Part shown: piece after piece, positions 45,062 to 53,617 of the stretch | Numbering within the stretch: the stretch's first letter is position 1 | How the letters are laid out: the number at the start of each line of letters is the position of its first letter | Assembly (NCBI RefSeq): GCF_900236475.1 | Contig: NZ_LT963352.1 | Location: 6,762,001-6,826,000, forward strand | DNA length: 64,000 nucleotides | DNA from: Streptomyces chartreusis NRRL 3882 | Lineage (GTDB): Bacteria > Actinomycetota > Actinomycetes > Streptomycetales > Streptomycetaceae | Direction of reading: 5' to 3' | Program-made: the position numbers and the translations under genes | The notes under the pieces: generated by a model | What the model saw: only the letters and a program-made list of their open reading frames with translations | What the model was told of the DNA's origin: nothing | The model's database searches: none

Positions 45062-45874
45062 ATGACCGGGCAGGACCCCACCTCGGCCGTCTCGATCGAC
45101 ACGAGCAGACCGCATCCGGCGCGGATGTACGACTGGTACCTCGGCGGCAAGGACAACTACCCGGTCGACGAGGAGATGGGCCGGCAGATGCTCACCCTCG
45201 ACCCGAGGGTCCCGGTCATGGCGCGGGTCAACCGCGCGTTCATGCACCGGGCCACGCGCTGGCTGGCCGGGAACGGCGTACGGCAGTTCCTGGACGTCGG
45301 CACCGGCATCCCGACCGAGCCCAACCTCCACCAGGTCGCCCAGGAGATCGCCCCCGCCGCCCGGGTCGTCTACTGCGACAACGACCCCATCGTGCTGGCC
45401 CACGCGGCGGCCCTGCTGCGCGGCACGGACGAGGGGGCGACGGAGTACCTCCAGGCCGACGTGCGCGACCCGGACGCCATCCTGGAGGGCGCGAGGAAGG
45501 TCCTGGACTTCGGCCGGCCCGTCGCACTGTCGCTCATCGCGCTGCTGCACTTCGTCTCCGACGAGGACGGCGCGCACGACCTGGTCCGCCGGCTCCTCGC
45601 CGAACTGCCGTCCGGCAGCCACCTGGTCATCACCCACGCCACGGCCGACTTCACACCGGAGGAGTCGAAGGCGGCCACCGAGAAGCTCCGTGCCGCAGGC
45701 GTCACCCTGGCCCTGCGCTCCCGCGAGGAGTTCACCCGCTTCTTCGACGGCCTCGACCTCGTCGAGCCCGGCGTCGAGGTGCCCCACCGCTGGCACCAGG
45801 AACTGGGCGAGCCCGTACCCGGGCAGGACGACGGGGTGATTCCTGGGTACGGGGCGGTCGCGCGCAAGCCGTGA
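45062..45874 (+). CDS. DUF574-type SAM-dependent methyltransferase (Methyltransf_19)
   Basis: 270 residues from ATG at 45062 (GGAG six bases upstream; a further in-frame ATG upstream is less likely). Family signature: RMYDWYLGGKDNYPVD and VMARVNRAFMHRATRWLAGNG, followed by FLDVGTGIPTEPNLHQ (motif I), VVYCDNDPIVLAHA and SLIALLHFVSDEDGAHDLV. Streptomycetes encode many paralogues of this family, often next to XRE/DUF397 genes, as here. The substrate is unknown. Confidence 0.92.
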   Translation: MTGQDPTSAVSIDTSRPHPARMYDWYLGGKDNYPVDEEMGRQMLTLDPRVPVMARVNRAFMHRATRWLAGNGVRQFLDVGTGIPTEPNLHQVAQEIAPAARVVYCDNDPIVLAHAAALLRGTDEGATEYLQADVRDPDAILEGARKVLDFGRPVALSLIALLHFVSDEDGAHDLVRRLLAELPSGSHLVITHATADFTPEESKAATEKLRAAGVTLALRSREEFTRFFDGLDLVEPGVEVPHRWHQELGEPVPGQDDGVIPGYGAVARKP

Positions 45875-45896
45875 CTGCGCTCGCGCCACGGGCCGG

Positions 45897-47306
45897 TCAC
45901 GGCGGCAGTGCACGGCACAGCGCCTCCAGGGCCGGCCCGTACGCATGGTCGGAGGGCGTCGCGTACCCCACGACGAGGCCGTCGCCCGCCGCCGTGTCCG
46001 TGTCCGGGTGCCGGAACGCCGCGAGGCCGTCCAGGGCGATGCCCTGCCAGGCGGCGGCCTTGACCGTGGACGCCTCGGTGCCGGGCGGCAGCCGCAGCAC
46101 CGCGTGCAGCCCGGCCGCGATACCGGTGGCCTCGATGAGCGGCGCGTGTTCGGCGAGCGCCGCGACGAGCCGGTCCCGGCGGCCGCGGTACCGCTGCCGC
46201 ATACGCCGTACGTGACGGTCGTACGCCCCGGAGACCACGAAGTCCGCGAGGCTCAGCTGGTCGAGGACGCTCGCCCACGCCTCCCGGTCGCCCTTGACGG
46301 CCAGTACGGCGTCGACGTACCGCTCGGGGAGCACCATCCAGCCCAGCCGGACCGCCGGCGACAGGCTCTTGCTGACCGAGCCGATGTGGATCACGTGCTC
46401 GGGGTCCAGGCCCTGCACCGCGCCGACCGGCTTGCGGTCGTAGCGGAACTCCCCGTCGTAGTCGTCCTCCAGAACCAGCCCGCCACGCACGCGTGCCCAG
46501 TCGATCACGGCGGCCCGGCGCGCGGGGTGCAGCGGGCCGCCGGTCGGGAACTGGTGCGCCGGTGTGAGCAGCACGGCACGCTCGCGCCCCAACCGGTCGA
46601 CCCGGGCGCCGTGTTCGTCGAGGGGGAGCGGCACGGTCCGCACCCCGGCCGCCGCGAGGACCTCCCGGTGGAATCCGAGCCCGTACGCCTCCACCGCCAG
46701 GGGCCCGCGCAGGACGCCCCCTCCGAACAGCAGCCGCAGCGCGTGCGCGAAGCCGGAGCAGATCACGATCCTGCCCGGCTCGGTGCGCACGCCACGCGCG
46801 CGTGCCAGGTACTCCGTGAGCGCCTCCCGCAGTTCCGGCCGGCCGGCCGGATCGCCCGGGCCGAACACCTCGTTGGGCGCCTGCTGGAGGGCCCTGCGGT
46901 AGGAGGTCAGCCAGGCCGTGCGCGGGAACGACGAGGTGTCCGGTGTGCCCTGCGTGAGGTCGTGCCGCGGGCCATGCGCGCGTGCAGGAGCCTTTCGGGG
47001 CAGGCGGGCGGCGGGCCGCAGCGGTTCGGCTCGCTCCGCCACCCGCGTGCCCGAGCCCTGACGGGCGGTGAGCCAGCCCTCCGCGACGAGTTCCGCGTAG
47101 GCGTCGGCCACGGTGTTCCGGGCGATGTCGAGATCGGCCGCGAGCGAGCGGTACGGCGGCAGCCGGGTGCCCGGAGCGAGCCGTCCGCTGCGGACGGCCT
47201 CCCGCAGGGCCCGGATCAGCGCCGCGCGCCGGCCGCCCGGCCCGGTCAGTTCCAGATGCAGGTCGGATCCGATCCGTTCCGCGGAATTGACCCACGAAGT
47301 CGCCAT
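45897..47306 (-). CDS. MocR-type GntR/aminotransferase fusion regulator
   Basis: 469 residues from ATG at 47306. N-terminal GntR winged helix (about 20-90: LIRALREAVRSGRLAPGTRLPPYRSLAADLDIARNTVADAYAEL), then a fold-type I PLP domain (LEDDYDGEFRYDRKPVGAV, with the PLP Lys in SVSKSLSPAVRLGW). PLP-sensing transcription factor. Divergent from the carboxymuconolactone-decarboxylase-like gene across 47 bases, so it probably controls that gene. Members include PdxR and GabR, but no vitamin B6 gene is nearby. Confidence 0.92.
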   Translation of the reverse strand: MATSWVNSAERIGSDLHLELTGPGGRRAALIRALREAVRSGRLAPGTRLPPYRSLAADLDIARNTVADAYAELVAEGWLTARQGSGTRVAERAEPLRPAARLPRKAPARAHGPRHDLTQGTPDTSSFPRTAWLTSYRRALQQAPNEVFGPGDPAGRPELREALTEYLARARGVRTEPGRIVICSGFAHALRLLFGGGVLRGPLAVEAYGLGFHREVLAAAGVRTVPLPLDEHGARVDRLGRERAVLLTPAHQFPTGGPLHPARRAAVIDWARVRGGLVLEDDYDGEFRYDRKPVGAVQGLDPEHVIHIGSVSKSLSPAVRLGWMVLPERYVDAVLAVKGDREAWASVLDQLSLADFVVSGAYDRHVRRMRQRYRGRRDRLVAALAEHAPLIEATGIAAGLHAVLRLPPGTEASTVKAAAWQGIALDGLAAFRHPDTDTAAGDGLVVGYATPSDHAYGPALEALCRALPP

Positions 47307-47353
47307 GGAAATGCACCCTACAGCGGGTCTTTCCGGCTCGTAGGTTGAGGGAC

Positions 47354-47839
47354 ATGACGACGCACACGAGCACGAACAGCACCCAGGTGAAGGCGCCCCG
47401 GCTGGAGTTCGCCAAGTCCGCCCCGAAGGCCTTCCGGGCCCTCGTCGCCCTCGACGCCGCCGCCCGCGAGGGCCTCGACCCGGCCCTCGTCGAACTGATC
47501 CAGATCCGCGCCTCGCACCTCAACCACTGCGCGTACTGCCTGCACATGCACACCAACGACGCCCGCAAGGCCGGTGAGAGCGAGGACCGGCTGCACATGG
47601 TCGCCGTGTGGCGCGAGGCCCGGCACTTCTTCACCGAGCGGGAACAGGCGGCCCTCGCCCTCACGGAGGCGATGACGCTCGTCGCCGACGCGGGTGTCCC
47701 GGACGAGGTCTACGCACAGGCCGCGGCCCACTTCGACGAACGGGAACTGGCCCAGGTCCTCGCCCTGATCTGCACGATCAACACCTGGAACCGGGTGGCG
47801 CTGTCGACGGGGAAGGTGGCGGGGACGGACGAGCGGTGA
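47354..47839 (+). CDS. Carboxymuconolactone decarboxylase/AhpD-like protein
   Basis: 161 residues from ATG at 47354 (GAGGG just upstream). All-helical AhpD/CMD fold with the redox motif HCAYCLHMHTNDARKAG (CxxC plus His). Such proteins act in alkylhydroperoxide reduction or as decarboxylase-like enzymes; the CxxC points to the redox group. The likely regulator is the divergent MocR protein. Confidence 0.88.
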   Translation: MTTHTSTNSTQVKAPRLEFAKSAPKAFRALVALDAAAREGLDPALVELIQIRASHLNHCAYCLHMHTNDARKAGESEDRLHMVAVWREARHFFTEREQAALALTEAMTLVADAGVPDEVYAQAAAHFDERELAQVLALICTINTWNRVALSTGKVAGTDER

Positions 47840-47871
47840 CGCTCCGGCGCCTCGGGGACGGAGCGGCGTTC

Positions 47872-49362
47872 CTACACCGCCATCGGCCGGTCGTACGGTC
47901 CGATCGGTGACGGAAGCCTCGAACTGCCCGTCAGATGACGGTCGACCGCCGCCGCCACGGCCCGCCCCTCGGCGATCGCCCAGACGATGAGCGACTGGCC
48001 CCGGGCGGCGTCCCCCGCCGCGAACACGCCGGGCACGTTCGTGGCGAAACCGGCGTCACGCGCGATCGTGCCGCGGGGCTCCAGTTCCAGCCCCAGCTGG
48101 TCGACGAGCCCGTCCTTCCGGTCGGGCCCGGAGAAGCCGAGGGCGAGCAGCACGAGGTCGGCGGGGAGCGTCCGCCCGGTGCCCTCCACCGGGCGGCGCC
48201 GCGCGTCCACCTCGACCAGGTGCAGCGACCGCACACGGCCCTCCGCGTCACCGTCGAAGCGCAGTGTGGACGCCGCGAACAGCCGCGCGTCCGCGTCGGC
48301 GATCGGAGCCGTCCGCAGGTCACGGGCCTCCTCGTGCGCGCCGGAGAGCCGGTAGACCCGCACCGGATACGTGGGCCAGGGCTCGGTGTCCTCGTCGCGC
48401 TCGCTGTTCGGCAGCGCGTAGATGTCCAGCTGGGTCACGGACGCGGCGCCCTCCCGGACGGCTGTGCCCAGGCAGTCGGCCCCGGTGTCGCCGCCGCCGA
48501 CGATGACGACGTGCTTCCCGGCCGCCGACAGCGGGGACGCCGCCAGGTCGCCCTCGCACACCCGATTGGCCAGCGGGAGATACTCCATCGCCTGGTGAAT
48601 GCCGATCAGCTCCCGCCCCGGGACATGGAGTTCACGCCAGGCGGTCGCCCCCGTGGCGAGCACCACGGCGTCGTAGCGAGTCCGCAGCTCGTCGGCCCCG
48701 ATGTCCCGCCCGACCGCCGTCGACGTACGGAACTTGGTCCCCTCGGCCCGCATCTGCTCCAGCCGCCGCTCCAGATGGTGCTTCTCCATCTTGAACGCCG
48801 GGATGCCGTACCGCATCAGTCCGCCGAGGCGGTCGTCCCTCTCGTACACGGCGACCGTGTGCCCCGCCCGGGTCAGCTGCTGGGCCGCCGCCAGCCCGGT
48901 GGGCCCCGAACCGATCACCGCGACCGTCTTGCCGGACAGCCGCTCCGGCGGCCTCGCCGGCGCGAAGCCCTCCTCCCACGCCCGGTCGGCGATCGCGCAC
49001 TCGACGTTCTTGATGGTGACGGCCGGCTGGTTGATCGCCAGCACACACCCCGCCTCGCACGGGGCCGGGCACAACCGGCCGGTGAACTCGGGGAAGTTGT
49101 TCGTGGCGTGCAGCCGGTCGGCGGCCGCCCGCCAGTCCTCCCTCGACACCAGGTCGTTCCACTCGGGGATCAGGTTGCCCAGCGGGCAGGCCTCGTGGCA
49201 GAAGGGGATGCCGCAGTCCATGCAGCGGTCGGCCTGCTTGCTGATGATCGGCAGCAGCGCACCGGGGACATGGATCTCGTCCCAGTCCCGGACCCGCTCC
49301 TCGACGGGCCTGCGCGGCCAGTCCTGGCGGGGGGTGGTCATGAAACCCTTGGGGTCGGCCAT
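47872..49362 (-). CDS. gltD: Glutamate synthase small subunit (GltD-type)
   Basis: 496 residues from ATG at 49362, preceded by AAGGAAG. NADPH-dependent flavoprotein: two Cys clusters at the N-terminus (CMDCGIPFCHEACPLG, CPAPCEAGC) bind 4Fe-4S centres; the FAD fold is VIGSGPTGLAAAQQL and the NADPH fold VIVGGGDTGADCLG. GVFAAGDAARGQSLIVWAI ends the FAD domain. There is no gltB next to it in this window, so either it pairs with a distant large subunit or it is one of the solitary GltD-like reductases. Confidence 0.9.
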   Translation of the reverse strand: MADPKGFMTTPRQDWPRRPVEERVRDWDEIHVPGALLPIISKQADRCMDCGIPFCHEACPLGNLIPEWNDLVSREDWRAAADRLHATNNFPEFTGRLCPAPCEAGCVLAINQPAVTIKNVECAIADRAWEEGFAPARPPERLSGKTVAVIGSGPTGLAAAQQLTRAGHTVAVYERDDRLGGLMRYGIPAFKMEKHHLERRLEQMRAEGTKFRTSTAVGRDIGADELRTRYDAVVLATGATAWRELHVPGRELIGIHQAMEYLPLANRVCEGDLAASPLSAAGKHVVIVGGGDTGADCLGTAVREGAASVTQLDIYALPNSERDEDTEPWPTYPVRVYRLSGAHEEARDLRTAPIADADARLFAASTLRFDGDAEGRVRSLHLVEVDARRRPVEGTGRTLPADLVLLALGFSGPDRKDGLVDQLGLELEPRGTIARDAGFATNVPGVFAAGDAARGQSLIVWAIAEGRAVAAAVDRHLTGSSRLPSPIGPYDRPMAV

Positions 49363-49481
49363 GGCCGTCTTCCTTGCGTGCGCGTGTGACAGGCCGTGCG
49401 TCGTCGGGCGGCACTCCTTCCGGCCACGATACGTCCGCGGCGGCACACCCGCAGGGGACGGGACAGGACCTGCCGGCGCGC

Positions 49482-49961
49482 TCAGGTGAGTGCCAGCACG
49501 TACGCCACAGCCGCCCCTGCCGAGGCGGCTGTGCGGACGTGGTTCCACATCGTCCACTCGCGCACATACGCCGGCCAGTACGCGGCCGCCTCCGAGGTGT
49601 CCGGCTCCAGCTTCAGCAGCACGTCGTTGCGCGGCACGTTCGCGACCATGGTGAGCCCGAACGAGCCGAACAGGTACAGCGCGCTGCCCACCAGCAGCTC
49701 CACCGTCCCCTCCTCCGGCCACAGCACGAACGTCACCACGGCGATCACCGCGCACAGCACGGCCGACCCGAGGAAGACGGCCATGAAGGGCGGTGTCACC
49801 GCGGCCACGTTGATCGCGTTCATCGCGGCGACCCCCTGCGCGGGCGGCAGCGTGGCGAGGCCCCGCATGACGAAGGTCGAGAAGCCGCAGAACACCCCGG
49901 CCACCAGGCCGGTCCCGAGCACACCCAGCACCGTCAGCACGAAGTACGGTCCGTCGATCAT
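49482..49961 (-). CDS. DUF1772 (anthrone oxygenase-like) membrane protein
   Basis: 159 residues from ATG at 49961, with GGGAG upstream. Four transmembrane helices (FVLTVLGVLGTGLVAGVFCGF, FMAVFLGSAVLCAVIAVVTFVL, LLVGSALYLFGSFGLTMV, VRTAASAGAAVAYVLAL) with the conserved VPRND motif and WNHVRT. DUF1772 includes polyketide anthrone oxygenases in fungi; no polyketide genes are adjacent here. Monocistronic or co-transcribed with gltD. Confidence 0.88.
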   Translation of the reverse strand: MIDGPYFVLTVLGVLGTGLVAGVFCGFSTFVMRGLATLPPAQGVAAMNAINVAAVTPPFMAVFLGSAVLCAVIAVVTFVLWPEEGTVELLVGSALYLFGSFGLTMVANVPRNDVLLKLEPDTSEAAAYWPAYVREWTMWNHVRTAASAGAAVAYVLALT

Positions 49962-50162
49962 GTCAGCGTCTCCCGCCCGTCCAGCCGATGATCCTGCCCC
50001 GGCACCCTTCCTCACCACAAGTGAAATCCCGTACGAGCACAGTGACCATGGCCGAGCGGCGCGGGGCCATACGCGTCCGTCCACGGCCCACGGGTGAGCC
50101 GGCTCAGGGGTCCGGCGAGCGTCACCGTGTGACTGACTGACTGACCGGCCGACCTGCCCGGG

Positions 50163-50867
50163 TCACCCGGCGGAACCGAGCCCCGCCTCGGTCCACCCCC
50201 TCAGCACCGTCTCCACCGTCGCCGCGATCCGCCGCCGCGCCTCGTGCCGCGGCACGCCGCTCATCAGCAGCCGGTCGTACGGCGTGTCCAGGTGCCGTAC
50301 GGACGCCACGACCGCCGAGGTCACCGCCATGTCCGTCAGCGCCCGCCCGGCCGCACTGCGGCCCACCCGCCCGCTGCCCCGCTCCGAGGAGTGCGCGGCG
50401 ATGGCCCGCGCACGATCGGCCGGACAGCCCGGAAACAGCCGCCGTATCTCCGCCGCGAACGCCTCGGCGAACAAGGCATCCTGAGCAGCTCGCCGCCGCG
50501 CGTCCCGCACCCGGCGCCGCCGACGGGCCTCGGCGTCCGCCAGGCACCGCTCCTCTGCCCTCGCGAGCGCCGCCTCCTCCACCAGCACGCCCTGCCGCTC
50601 GTAGCGGCTCTTGCGCCGGTTGAACCGCACGACCACCGCCGACAGCGCGCTCTCCTCCCGCGATCTGCGCGTCAGGGCGGTGTCGCCACGGGGCAGGAAC
50701 ACCAGATGCCCGAGGTCGGCACAGTCGAGGCAGCGCGGGGCAGCGTCCTCCAGGACGAGCAGCGGCAGCGGCCCTCGCCGGCACTCGGCGCAGTGCCGCC
50801 GCTTGAGGGGCTGGAAGACGAGAAGTCCGGTGGGGGTGTGGGGCGGGAGCGTCGCGCGCGGGGCCAT
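50163..50867 (-). CDS. DUF2293 domain-containing protein
   Basis: 234 residues from ATG at 50867 (ATG 50885 is an in-frame alternative with similar support). N-terminal zinc-like cysteines (HCAECRRGP, RCLDCADL) precede a charged helical stretch and a DUF2293 C-terminus (AFAAEIRRLFPGCPADRARAIAAHSSERGSGRVGRSAAGRAL, HLDTPYDRLLMSGVPRHEARRRI). Function unknown; the four cysteines suggest zinc binding. Stands alone. Confidence 0.87.
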   Translation of the reverse strand: MAPRATLPPHTPTGLLVFQPLKRRHCAECRRGPLPLLVLEDAAPRCLDCADLGHLVFLPRGDTALTRRSREESALSAVVVRFNRRKSRYERQGVLVEEAALARAEERCLADAEARRRRRVRDARRRAAQDALFAEAFAAEIRRLFPGCPADRARAIAAHSSERGSGRVGRSAAGRALTDMAVTSAVVASVRHLDTPYDRLLMSGVPRHEARRRIAATVETVLRGWTEAGLGSAG

Positions 50868-51030
50868 ACGGCGTTCCGGGACCATACGGGGTTCATTCCC
50901 GCTGACGCGGCGCGCACTGCATCCGCCGGAGGGGACCCCGGCGATCGCGGCGCCTCTCGTTCTGCCACCCCCGCCCCGGTGCCCCGCCGCGCTCGCGGGT
51001 CCGACACGTCCTGCCACGGTCTGGCGCATC

Positions 51031-51672
51031 ATGGGCCGTGTGCGACTCGAAGCGATCACCTGGGACCGGCTCGGCGACACGCTCGCCGAGCGCCTGCTCG
51101 ACCTGAAGCCCGCCGACGGCAGTCCCTGGCCGCGCATCGCCTTCGACGGCGCCCCGGCCGCGCGTCCGGGAGACCTCGCCCGGCGGGTCTCCGAGGCACT
51201 GCGCATACGCGGCCGCTCCTCGCTCGTCGTGGGCACGGAGGGCTTTCTGCGCCCCGCCTCCGTGCGGCTGGAGTACGGCCACCGGGACGTCGAGTCCTAC
51301 TACAGCGGCTGGTACGACACCCACGCCCTGTGGCGCGAGGTGTTCGGCCCCCTCGATGCCGGCGGCGACGGCCGCGTCCTGCCCGACCTGTGGGACCCGG
51401 ACGCCGACCGGGCCACCCGCAGCCCCTACGTCCAACTCCCGCCCGGCGGCGTGCTGTTGCTGCACGGGCCCTTCCTCCTCCGGCACTGGTTCCCCTTCGA
51501 TCTGAGCGTTCACGTCCTGCTCTCCCCGGGCGCCCTGCGCCGCCGCACGCCCGAGGCCGAGCACTGGACCCTGCCGGCCTTCGAGCGCTACGAGCAGGAG
51601 ACCGACCCGGCGGGCACGGCCGACGTCCTGGTACGGGCCGATGATCCCCGTCATCCGGCGTGGGGCGGCTGA
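51031..51672 (+). CDS. Uridine-kinase-like protein lacking a Walker A motif
   Basis: 213 residues from ATG at 51031. Overall pattern of uridine kinase-like P-loop proteins (PRIAFDGAPAARPGDLARRVSEAL; EYGHRDVESYYSGWYDTHALWREVFGPLD; HGPFLLRHWFPFDLSVHVLLS; RYEQETDPAGTADVLV). The expected GxxxxGK(S/T) loop is replaced by GAPAARPGD, with no Lys-Ser/Thr. Related streptomycete proteins are annotated as uridine kinase, but this one is unlikely to hydrolyse ATP by the classic mechanism. Cytoplasmic. Start is approximate. Confidence 0.72.
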   Translation: MGRVRLEAITWDRLGDTLAERLLDLKPADGSPWPRIAFDGAPAARPGDLARRVSEALRIRGRSSLVVGTEGFLRPASVRLEYGHRDVESYYSGWYDTHALWREVFGPLDAGGDGRVLPDLWDPDADRATRSPYVQLPPGGVLLLHGPFLLRHWFPFDLSVHVLLSPGALRRRTPEAEHWTLPAFERYEQETDPAGTADVLVRADDPRHPAWGG

Positions 51673-51801
51673 GCCGTTGTCCGGTCGGCCCGGGGGCGCT
51701 GTTCCATGTGCGGGCGCCGGGTGACGCGGCGAGAATGAAGGGCGCCGGGACTCGCGGTGCCTCCCGCGCCGCGCCGGCCGTCCGGCACCGGGAGGTACCC
51801 C

Positions 51802-52230
51802 ATGACCACCGCCGGAGACATCATGCACCGCGGCGCCCAGTGGATCCCCGCCCACGAAACCCTCGACCGCGCCGCCCAGCTCATGCGCGAACTGAACGTC
51901 GGCGCCCTGCCCATCAGCGACGAGAACGAACGGCTCTGCGGCATCCTCACCGACCGCGACATCGTCGTCGGCTGCGTCGCCATGGGACACGACCCCGCCA
52001 AGGTCACCGCGGGCGAGATGGCCAAGGGCACGCCTCGCTGGATCGACGCGGACGCCGATGTCGGCGAGGTCCTCCACGAGATGCAGGAGCACCAGATCCG
52101 CCGGCTGCCCGTCATCCGGGACAAGCGCCTGGTCGGCATGATCAGCGAAGCCGACCTGGCCCGGCACCTGGCGGGCGACCAGATCGCCTCCTGGGCCGAG
52201 AGCGTCTACGCCAGGACCACGCCGCGCTGA
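51802..52230 (+). CDS. CBS domain protein
   Basis: 142 residues from ATG at 51802, with GGGAGG upstream. Tandem CBS pair: TAGDIMHRGAQWIPAHETLDRAAQLM, LCGILTDRDIVVGCVAMGHD, then DVGEVLHEMQEHQIRRLPVI and LVGMISEADLARHL. Binds an adenine nucleotide; ligand not known. Small stand-alone CBS proteins are common near CorA-like transporters in Streptomyces; the CorA gene is convergent 42 bases downstream. Confidence 0.92.
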   Translation: MTTAGDIMHRGAQWIPAHETLDRAAQLMRELNVGALPISDENERLCGILTDRDIVVGCVAMGHDPAKVTAGEMAKGTPRWIDADADVGEVLHEMQEHQIRRLPVIRDKRLVGMISEADLARHLAGDQIASWAESVYARTTPR

Positions 52231-52272
52231 CCGCACCTCACCCCGTCACGACTCCGCAGGTCACGGCCCGCG

Positions 52273-53400
52273 TCAGAGCCAGCCGGTGCGCCGGAACCCC
52301 CGGTACAGCGTCAGGCACGCGACGGATATGACGCCGATGACCATGCCGTAGCCGTATCGCCAGTGCAGCTCCGGCATGTGGTCGAAGTTCATGCCGTACA
52401 CCCCGCAGACCATCGTCGGCACGGCGATGATCGCGGCCCACGCCGTGATCTTCCGCATGTCCTCGTTCTGCGCGACCGTGACCTGCGCGAGGTGCGCTTG
52501 GAGAATGGAGTTGAGCAGCTCGTCGAAGGAGGCGATCTGCTCCTTCGCCCGCAGCAGGTGGTCCGAGACGTCGCGGAAGTACGCCTGTATCTCAGGGTCG
52601 ACCGCCCGGATCGGCCGGGTGGCGAGATCCTCAAGCGGCCGGCTGAGCGGCACCACCGCCCGCTTCAGCTCGAGGAGTTCACGCTTGAGCTGGTAGATCC
52701 GGCCCGGGTCGGCCCGCGCGCCGGTCTCCGCGAACACGTCCGTCTCGACCTGGTCGATGTCCTCCTGCACCGAGTCCGTGACGGTCAGGTAGTCGTCCAC
52801 CACGTGGTCCGCGATCGCGTGCAGCACCGCGGACGGGCCCTTGGCCAGCTGGCCGGGGTCGGACTCCAGCTCCTCGCGCAGCGGGCCCAGCGAGCCGTGC
52901 CGGCCGTGCCGCACCGTGATCACGAAGTCCTTGCCGACGAAGACCATGATCTCGCCGGTGTTCACCACCTCGCTGGTGGCTGTGAGTTCCTCGTGCTCGA
53001 CGTAGCAGACCGTTTTGAACACCGCGAAGAGCGTCTCGCCATAGTGCTCCACCTTGGGGCGCTGGTGGGCCTCGACGGCGTCCTCCACGGCCAGGGGGTG
53101 CAGGTCGAAGAGCTCGGCGATGCCCGCGAACTCCTGGTCGGTCGGCTCGTGCAGGCCGAGCCAGACGAAGCCCTCGCCCTTCTTGCGGACCCACTCCATG
53201 GCGTCCACCAGGTCGCCGCGCGCGGCGGTGCGGACACCGTCCCGGTACGTCACGCAGTTCACCACCGAGGAGCCCAGCGGGGAGCGGGCCGGGTGACTCA
53301 GGTCGACGCGCGGGCGCCGCCGGGCCAGCCGAGCCACCTTGCGGAGGCCGCCGACCCCGCCGAGGCTCGTGACCTTCCGCAGATTCCCTGCCATGGACAT
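52273..53400 (-). CDS. corA: Magnesium/cobalt transporter CorA family
   Basis: 375 residues. ATG at 53400 is preferred because AAGGAG lies six bases upstream, rather than the nearby ATGs at 53394 and 53406. Long N-terminal cytoplasmic funnel (about 1-300), coiled coil, and two C-terminal transmembrane helices (ITAWAAIIAVPTMVCGVYG and YGMVIGVISVACLTLY). The selectivity motif YGMNF is present between them and is followed by MPEL. Divalent-cation channel pentamer. Divergent from the methyltransferase at 53618. Confidence 0.93.
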   Translation of the reverse strand: MSMAGNLRKVTSLGGVGGLRKVARLARRRPRVDLSHPARSPLGSSVVNCVTYRDGVRTAARGDLVDAMEWVRKKGEGFVWLGLHEPTDQEFAGIAELFDLHPLAVEDAVEAHQRPKVEHYGETLFAVFKTVCYVEHEELTATSEVVNTGEIMVFVGKDFVITVRHGRHGSLGPLREELESDPGQLAKGPSAVLHAIADHVVDDYLTVTDSVQEDIDQVETDVFAETGARADPGRIYQLKRELLELKRAVVPLSRPLEDLATRPIRAVDPEIQAYFRDVSDHLLRAKEQIASFDELLNSILQAHLAQVTVAQNEDMRKITAWAAIIAVPTMVCGVYGMNFDHMPELHWRYGYGMVIGVISVACLTLYRGFRRTGWL

Positions 53401-53546
53401 CTGCATCTCCTTGCGTGGAGCTCCTCGCGCCGTTCCCGCGCCTTGGCGCGTCAGTCTGCCAGGCCGGCGTGAGCTGCGGGTAAGCCTGTGGAAACGGCTC
53501 GTTCCGCTTTGTTCCCGGCTGTGGACGAAGGCGTCGACTCCCCGTG

Positions 53547-53585
53547 TCGGAGCGTCGACCATCATGATCGGAGCGTCGACCATCA
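53547..53585. repeat. Perfect 18-base direct repeat upstream of the methyltransferase gene
   Basis: TCGGAGCGTCGACCATCA occurs at 53547-53564 and again at 53568-53585, period 21 bases. Each copy contains GTCGAC. The second ends 32 bases before the methyltransferase start, so both lie in the promoter zone between divergent corA and that gene. Confidence 0.85.
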
Positions 53586-53617
53586 CGGATAAGTCGGACA
53601 ACTGGGATGATCGCGGC

